This document shows, piece after piece, positions 23,849 through 32,800 of a stretch of 52,028 nt of DNA. Positions within the stretch are counted from its first letter, which is position 1; each line of letters begins with the position of its first letter. Origin of the DNA: Streptomyces sp. HB132 (GTDB lineage Bacteria; Actinomycetota; Actinomycetes; Streptomycetales; Streptomycetaceae); NCBI RefSeq assembly GCF_016909575.1, contig NZ_JAFBGA010000026.1, forward strand, positions 1-52,028, given 5' to 3'. Position numbers and translations under genes: made by a program. The notes beneath the pieces were generated by a model. The model did not search any database and was not told the origin of the DNA. It worked only from the letters and a program-made list of their open reading frames with translations.

Positions 23849-26800
23849 TCACGAGATTCCGAACTCCTTGCCGAGGAAGTCGAAGATTTCGTCGTCGCTG
23901 GCGGTGTCGAGGTCCTGCGGGGGTGCGGCCGGTCCGGACGCGACCCGGATGTCGCCCCAGTCGGCGAGCATGGCGTTGAGCCGCAGGGTGATCCGCGTGC
24001 GCCGGTCGTCGTCCGTGCCTACGGAGCGGAGGAGGGCTTCCAGCCTGTCGATGCCGGCGAGCACCGGAGCGTCGGCTGCGCCGGTGTCGGGGACGACCTC
24101 GGTACGCAGGTGCGCGGCCAGTTCCGTCGGCGTCGGGTAGTCGAAGACGAGTGTCGCGGGCAGCCGCAGTCCGGTGGCGGCGTTGAGCCGGTTACGCAGA
24201 TCGACGGCGATGAGCGAGTCGAATCCGAGCTTCTTGAACGCCATGTCCGGTTCCACCGCGTCGGCGGAGGCATGGCCGAGGACGGCCGCCGCATGGGTAC
24301 GCACGAGGTCCAGGACCACGCGGTCGCGGTCCTCCTCGGACAGCCCGGCCAGGCGCTGCGCCAGCCCGACTCCCCCGGTGCCGGTGCCGTCCGGGTCGGC
24401 GGCGCGTGGCGCGGCCACGCGGACCAGCCGTCGCATCAGGGGCGGCAGCGCGCCTGCCGCCGCCTGGGCGCGCAGGGCCGCGAAGTCCAGCCGGACCGGC
24501 AGCAGCAGAGCCTCGTCGGATGCCGTGGCGAGGTCGAAGAGAGCGAGTCCCTCCTCGGAGGAGAGACCGGTGACACCGCCCCCGCTCATCCGGCGTACCT
24601 CGGCGTCGCTGAGGTGCCCGGTCATGCCGCTGGCCTGGGCCCAGAAGCCCCAGGCGAGAGTGGTGGCGGGGAGGCCACCGGCCCTGCGGTGGTGGGCGAG
24701 CGCGTCCTGGTAGGCGTTGGCCGCCGCGTAGTTGCCCTGCCCGGAGCTGCCGAGGGTTCCTGCGGCCGAGGAGAACATCACGAACGCCGACAGGCCGCTG
24801 TCGCGGGTGAGTTCGTGGAGGTTGACCGCTGCGTCGACCTTGGGCCGCAGCACGGCGTCCATCCGGTCGTCGGTGAGGGATGTGATGACACCGTCGTCCA
24901 GGACTCCCGCCGCGTGTACGACGGCGGTCAGCGGGTGGGCGTCGTCGATGGTGTCCAGCGCCCGGGACAGTTGGTCCCGGTCCGCCGCGTCGCAGGCGAC
25001 GGCACGCGCGGTGGCACCGGCGTCCCGCAGTCCGGCCAGCAGTTCGGCGGTGCCCTCGGCCGTTTCGCCCTGCCGGCTCAGCAGGAGCATGTGGCGTACG
25101 CCGTGGTGGGTGACCAGGTGGCGGGCGAGCAGGCTTCCCAGGGTGCCCGTGCCCCCGGTGACCAGGACCGTTCCCGCGGCGTCGAGGCTCTCACCGGTGA
25201 CGGCTTCCGCCGCCGGTGCCGTACGTACCAGGCGGGGCAGCAGTACCGCACCGTCCCGCAGCGCGAGTTGTGTCTCCGGCAGGGACAGGGCCGCGGGCAG
25301 TGCCTGCCACGATGCCTCGCTGTCGTCGGAGTCGACCAGGACGAAGCGGTCGGGGTGCTCGGCCTGCGCCGAGCGGACGAGGCCCCAGACCGGTGCCGTG
25401 GCCAGGCCGGCGACACCGTCGCCGGGGTTGGCCGCCACCGCGTTCGAGGTGTGGAACACCAGGCGGGTTCCGGCGAGGCGTTCGTCGCCGAGCCAGCTCT
25501 GGAGCAGGGCGAGCGCCGCGCGGGCGGCGGTGTGCGCCGCGGCCGCACCGTGGTTCTCGGGCCCTCCGATGCGGACGATCACGGTGTCCGGCACCGGTTT
25601 GCCGGCGTCGACGGCCGCGAGGAGCGCGTCGAGGCCCGCGTGCCCGTCCGCCTGGACGCCGGCTGCGGACAGCGCCGCGGGGTCGGCGCCCAGGACGGCC
25701 CATGGGCCCGCGGTGACAGGCTCGGCGGGCGTGGAGGGCCCCGGCTCCCAGGAGAGCCGGAAGAGGGAATCGTTCTCCTCCTGGGTGGCCGTCCTCAGCT
25801 GCCGGGGGTCGACCGGCCGCATGTCGAGGGCGTCGACCGAGGCGACGGGTGCCCCTGCGGCGTCGGCCAGTTGGAACGCGATGCCGTTGGCACCGCTCGG
25901 GGAGAGCCGCGCCCGCAGGACGGACGCCCCGGTCGCGTACACGCTCACACCGCGCCAGGCGAACGGGAGTCTGGGCTTCCCGGCGTCCTCGCCGCGGCCC
26001 TGGCCGGGACCGAACGATCCGAGTCCCATCGCCTGCAGCGCGGCGTCGAACAGGGCGGGGTGCAGGGAGAACCCGGCCGCTTCGGCCCGGCCGTCCTCCG
26101 GGAGGGCCACCTCCGCGTAGATGTCCTCGCCGGACTGCCAGGCGGCGCGCAGGCCCTGGAACATCGGCCCGTATCCGAAGCCGAGCCCGGCGGCCTGTTC
26201 GTAGACGCCCTCGAGCTCGAGTTCCGTGGCCCCGGCGGGGGGCCACGCGGTGAAGTCGAACGGCGGTACGGACGCGGTGCGGGTGGCGAGCACACCGGTG
26301 GCGTGCCGACGCCAGGGCGTCTCGGCGAGGCCGCCGCCCTCGGCCGGATGGTCGGCCGGGCGGGAGTGGACGGTCAGCGGGCGTCGGCCGGTGGCGTCCG
26401 GTGCTCCGACGACCAGTTGCACGTGCATGGCGCCGCGTTCCTGCAGGACGAGCGGTGCCTCGAGGGTGAGTTCCTCCACGAGGTCGCAGCCGACCTGCTG
26501 GGCCGCTCGCAGTGCCATCTCCACGAAGCCGGTTCCCGGCAGCAGGATCGTCTCCATGACGACGTGGTCGCCGATCCAGTGCTGGGTCCGGGGAGAGAGC
26601 CGTCCGGTGAACAGATAGCCGTCGGCGTCGGCGAGGGCCACCCCGGCGGCCAGCATCGGGTGGTCGGCGGTGCCGAGTCCGATCGAGGCCGGGTCTCCGG
26701 ACGTGCTGTTACGGATCGGCAGCCAGTACCGCTGGTTCTGGAAGGCGTACGTGGGCAGTTCGGCCAGGTGGACGTCGCGCCCCGCGAAGAGCGCGGTCCA

Positions 26801-29800
26801 GTCGAGGGGCACCCCGTGGACGTGAGCGGTGGCGAGCGAGGACAGGAACCTGTCGGGACCGCCCTCGTCGCGGCGCAGCGAGCCGAGGACGGCACCGTCG
26901 AGTCCCGCCTCGTCGAGGGTCTCCTGGAGTCCGACGGCCAGGACGGGGTGCGGGCTGATCTCGACGAACACCCGGTGACCGGAGCCGAGCAGGACCTGGG
27001 TGGTCTCCTCCAGGCGGACCGTCCGGCGGAGATTGCCGTACCAGTACTCGGCGTCCATGACCGCGGTGTCCAGCAGTTCGCCCGTGACCGTCGAGTACAG
27101 GGGCACCTTCGACGTACGCGGGGACAGGTCGGACAGCACGGTGAGCAGGCGGTCGTGGATGCGCTCCACGTGCGCGCTGTGCGACGCGTAGTCGACGTCG
27201 ATGCGCTTGGCGCGGACCCCTTCGGCCGTGCAGGCGGCGAGCAGTTCGTCCAGGGCGTCGGCGTCACCGGAGACGACCACGGAGGACGGTCCGTTGACTG
27301 CGGCGACGGACAGGCGCCCCTCCCAGGGCGTGAGCCGGGCGCGTACCTTCTCCGAAGGCTCGGGCACGGAGGCCATTCCGCCCAGGCCCGACAGTTCCAG
27401 GATCGCCCTGCTGCGCAGTGCGACCACGCGGGCGGCGTCGTCGAGGGTCAGCCCGCCGGCGACGCAGGCCGCGGCGATCTCGCCCTGCGAGTGGCCCACG
27501 ACGGCGGCCGGCTCGACACCGGCGGCACGCCATACCTCGGCGAGCGAGACCATGACGGCCCACAGGGCGGGCTGGACCACGTCGACGCGGTCGAGTCCGG
27601 GGGCGTCCGGCGTACCGCGCAGCACGTCGAGCAGGGACCAGTCGGTGTGCTCGGACAGGGCGGTGGCACACTCGCGGATCCGCTCGGCGAACACCGGGCT
27701 GCTGTCCAGGAGTCCGCGTGCCATGCCCGCCCATTGGGCGCCCTGGCCGGGGAACGCGAAGACGACCTTGGGTTGCTCGGCCGGGGCGACCGCCTGTGCG
27801 AGGCCGGGAGCTCCGCTGCCGTCGGCGAGGGCGGCGAGCGCGTGCAGGAGTTCGTCCCTGTCGGCCGCGACGACTGCCGCCCGGTGCCCGAAGCGGGTTC
27901 GGGTCGTGGCCAGCGACCAGCCGGTGTCGGTCAGGGCCGCGTCGCCGTGGGTCAGGAGGTGGCGGTGCAGGCGACCGGCCTGGTCGCTCAGGGCCTCGGC
28001 CGACGTGCCGGAGAGCACGAACGGGACGGCCGCCGCTCCGAGGAACGACTCCTCGACCGTCGCGGGGGCGGCCTCGGTGTCCTGGGGGGCCTGTTCGAGG
28101 ACGACGTGGGCGTTGGTGCCGCTGATGCCGAAGGACGAGACGGCGGAGCGGCGCGGCCTGCCGGTGTCGGGCCAGGGCACTGCCTGCTGGAGCAGGGACA
28201 CCGCTCCAGCGGACCAGTCCACGTGGGTGGTGGGCTCGTCGAGGTGGAGGCTTCGCGGCACCGTTCCCCGCCGCATCGCGAGGACCATCTTGATGATGCC
28301 GGAGACCCCGGCGGCAGCCTGCGAGTGGCCGATGTTCGACTTGATGGAGCCGAGCAGCACGGGCAGGGCCCGGTCGCCGCCGTAGGTGGCCAGGACGGCC
28401 TGCGCCTCGATGGGGTCGCCCAGGGGCGTTCCGGTGCCGTGCGCCTCGATGACGTCGACGTCCTGGGTGGTGAGCCCGGCGTTCGCCAGGGCCTGTCGGA
28501 TGACGCGCTGCTGCGAGGGACCGTTGGGTGCGGTCAGTCCGTTGCTGGCGCCGTCCTGGTTGATCGCGGATCCCCGGACCACTGCCAGGACCGGGTGGCC
28601 GTTGGCCCGGGCGTCGGAGAGCCGTTCGACGAGCAGGACGCCGACGCCCTCGCTCCAGCCGGTGCCGTCCGCGGATTCGGAGAAGGCACGGCAGCGTCCG
28701 TCGGAGGCGAGGCCGCCCTGCCCGCTGAGACCGGCGAACCCGGCCGGGGTGGCCATGACCATGACGCCGCCCGCCAGTGCCATCGAGCACTCGCCGTTCC
28801 GCAGTGCCTGGGCTGCCAGGTGCAGTGCCACCAGGGACGACGAGCAGGCGGTGTCGACCGTGAGGGCGGGTCCCTCGAGGCCGAGCGTGTAGGACACCCG
28901 GCCGGAGATGACGCTGGCGGTGGTGCCGGTCAGGATGTAGCCGGCGTTGTTGTCCTCGGCCTGTTGCAGCAGACCGGTGTAGTCCTGGCCGCTGGAGCCG
29001 ACGAAGACGCCGGTGCGGGTGCCGCGCAGGCCGGCCGGGTCGATGCCCGCCGCTTCGACGGCTTCCCAGGACGATTCCAGGAGCAGCCGCTGCTGCGGGT
29101 CCATCGCGATGGCCTCGCGCGGCGATATGCCGAAGAAGGCCGGGTCGAAGTCGCCCGGATCGGCGAGGAACCCGCCGGTCAGCCCTTCGATCTCCCAGCC
29201 CCGTGATTCCGGGACCTCCGTGATCGCGTCACGGCCTTCGTCCAGCAGGCGCCACAGGTCCTCGGGCGTCTCCACGCCTCCGGGCAGCCGGCAGCTCATA
29301 CCGATGATGGCGATGGGTTCACCGCTGTCCGCGGCGTCGGCCCGCGTCGAGTCGCCGCTGCCCGCGGGTACGGAACCGGCGACCAGTTCGGTGACGTGGT
29401 CGGCGAGCGCGGCGGGCGTCGGATAGTCGAAGACCAGGGTCGAGGGCAGGCGCAGCCCGGTGACCAGGTTCATCCGGTTGCGCATCTCGATCGCGGTGAG
29501 GGAGTCGAAGCCCAGGTCGTTGAACGCCCGCTGGGCGCCGATCTCGTCGTGCTCCGCGTAGCCGAGGACGGCGGCCGCCTGGGTACGGACCAGGTCGAGT
29601 ACGGCGGCCGCACGGCCGGCCTCGTCGAGCGGTGCGAGCAGTTGCGCGAGTGTCTCCTCGGCGGAGCCCGGGCCGGCGCCGCTGTTCGCGGCGGGGCGCG
29701 CGGGGAGCCGTACGAGGCCGCGCAGCATGGGCGGGACCGCTTCGACGGAGCCGGCTGCGCGCGCCCCGGACACATCGAGGGGGGCCGGCACGAGCAGGGC

Positions 29801-32800
29801 GTCGTCCAGTCCCCGGGTGGCGTCGAAGAGTGCCAGGCCCTGCGCGGACTCCATGGAGCCGACGCCGGACCTGCCGATGCGGCTCAGCTGTGTGTCGTCG
29901 AGGTTCGCCGCCATGCCGCTGCGGTCGGCCCACAGCCCCCAGGCCAACGAGGTGGCCGGCAGTCCGTGTGCCCGGCGGTGCTGGGCGAGGGAGTCGAGGA
30001 AGACGTTGGCCGCGGCGTAGTTGCCCTGTCCGGCGCCGCCGAGGGTGGCGGCGACCGACGAGAACAGGACGAAGGCGCGGAGGTCCAGGTCCTGGGTGAG
30101 CTCGTGCAGTGTGACCGCCGCGTCCACCTTGGGGCGCAGTACGGCGGTGATGCGCTGGGGTGTGAGGGCCGGGAGGACGCCGTCGTCGGTGATGCCCGCG
30201 GCGTGCACGACCGCGGTCAGCGGGTGCGGTGCGGGAATCGCGGCCAGCAGGGCTGCGAGCTGTACGCGGTCGGCAACGTCACAGGCCGCGACGGTGACGG
30301 TGGCGCCCAGCGCCGCGAGTTCGGCCTCCAGCTCGGCGGCGCCTTCCGCCGAGGGCCCGCGCCTGCTGACGAGGAGCAGGTGGCGGATGCCGTGGGCCGT
30401 CACCAGGTGGCGGGCGAACAGCTTGCCCAGGGTGCCGGTGGCACCGGTCACCAGGACGGTGCCCGCGGGGTCGGCGAACGGGGCGACCGCCGTGTCGGTG
30501 GCCTGCGCCCCGACCCGGGCGAGCCGGGGCACCCGTATCAGGCCGGCCCGGACGGCGAACTGCGGTTCGCCGTCGGCCAGCGCCTGGGGAAGCGTTCGGT
30601 GCGAGGCGGGCAGCCCGTCGATGTCGGCCAGCGTGAACCTGCCGGGGTTCTCCGACTGTGCCGAGCGGACGAGACCCCACACGGTGGCCTGCGCGACGTC
30701 CTCGACCTCGTCCTCGGCGGTGGCGGCGACGGCACCGCGGGTGATGAGGACGATGCGGGTGTACGCGAACCGCTCGTCCTCGAGCAGGATCTGGGCGAGC
30801 GCCAGTACGCGGGCGACCGCGCCGTGGGCGGCCTCGACCGTGTCGGTGCCCGGTTCGGTCACGCACGGGACGAGGAGGGTGCCGGGTGCGGCGAGGCCGT
30901 CGTCGACGGCTGCGCCGAGTTCGTACAGATCGGGGAACCGGCCGCCGGACGGGAGACCGAAGTCGCTGTCACCCAGGACGATCCAGTCACTGGTGTCGGG
31001 TTCCGTGCCGGTGCCCTGGGCGACCGGCCAGTCGATCCTGAAGAGCGAGTCGTGGTGGGGGCTGCGGGAGGTGTTGAGCTGCTCGGCGGAGACCGGGCGC
31101 AGCACCGTCGCCCCGACGGAGGCGACGGGCGCCCCGGTCTCGTCCGCGAGTGCGACGGACACGGTGTCGGTGCCGGTGGGCGAGAGCCGCACGCGGAGCG
31201 ACGCGGCGCCGGCGGCGTACAGGGACACACCGGTCCAGGAGAACGGCAGCCGTTCCTGGCCGGGGCCGCCCTCGTCGCCGTTGCCCAGCATGGCCCGTGA
31301 GTGCATCGCGGCGTCGAACAGGGCCGGATGCAGGCCGAACCGCTGTGCTTCGGTGGCGGGTTCGTCGGGGAGGCGCACTTCGGCGAAGACGTCGTCGCCC
31401 TGCCGCCAGACGCCCTTCAGGCCCTGGAAGGCGGGACCGTAACCGTAGTTGGCCGCTTCGAGCTGGGCGTAGAAGTCGTCCATGGGGACCTGTACGGCGT
31501 CCCGGGGCGGCCACTGGGCGAAGACGGACCAGTCCGGGGCCGCGGCCTGGCCGGGTGCCAGGATTCCGCCGGCGTTGCGGGTCCAGGTCTCGTCGCCGTC
31601 CTGGCTGTCGGGGCGGGAGTACACGTACAGCGGGCGGTGCCCGGTGTCATCGGGTGCCCCGACCGTCATCTGGACGGCGACGCCGCCTTCGTCGGGGAGG
31701 ATGAGCGGCGCTTCGAGGTTGAGCTCGACGAGCTGACCGCAGCCGACCTGGTCGCCCGCGTGGACGGCAAGTTCCACGAACGCGGTGCCGGGCAGCAGGG
31801 CGGTGCCCAGGACGGTGTGGTCGGCCAGCCAGGGGTGGGTGCCCAGCGAGAGCCTGCCGGTGAACAGCATGCCGTCGCCGTCGGCCAGGGTGACCGCGGC
31901 GCTGAGCAGCGGGTGTTCGGCCGCGCGCAGGCCCATGGCGGTGGCGTCACCGGCCCAGGCGGCGGACAGCTTCGGCCAGAAGCGCTTGCGCTGGAAGGCG
32001 TAGGTGGGCAGCACGGTGTTCCGGGCGCCCGTCCCTTCGTAGAACGCGTGCCAGTCCGGTCCGCTGCCGTGTACGTGCAGTTCGGCGAGGGCGGTGACCA
32101 GTGACCGGGCCTCGGGGCGGTCGCCGCGCAGGGCGGGGAGGAAGACGGGGTCGCCGGCTCCGGCGGCGGTCTCCGTCAGGGCCTCCTGGCCCATGGCGCT
32201 GAGTACGCCGCCCGGACCGATCTCGAGGAGTGCGGTGACCCCGTGGTCGAGGAGCGTCCGGATTCCGTCGTGGAAGCGGACGGCCTCACGGACGTGGCGT
32301 ACCCAGTAGCCGGGGTCGGCGATCTCCTTGGCACCGATGAGGGCACCGGTCAGGTTGGACACGATCGGCAGCTCGGGGGCCCGGAACTCGATCGTGTCGG
32401 CGAAGGCGCGGAACTCGTCGAGCATCGCTTCCATGTGCGCCGAGTGGAACGCGTGGCTGACCCGCAGCCTCTTGGTCTTGCGTCCCTGTGCCCCGAAGTG
32501 CGCGGCGATCTCCAGGACGGCGTCCTCGTCGCCGGAGACGACCACGGCGCGGGGCCCGTTGAGCGCGGCGATGGACACACCCGCGCGCAGCAGGGGCCGC
32601 ACCTCGTCCTCGGTGGCCTGGAGCGAGACCATCGCCCCGCCTCCGGGGAGCGCCTGCATCAGCCGTCCGCGTGCCGCAACCAGTGCGGCGGCGTCCTCCA
32701 GAGACAGCACGCCCGCCGCGTGGGCGGCCGACAGCTCGCCGATGGAGTGGCCCAGCAGGTAGTCCGGGCGGATGCCCCAGGAGGTGAGGAGACGGAAGAG

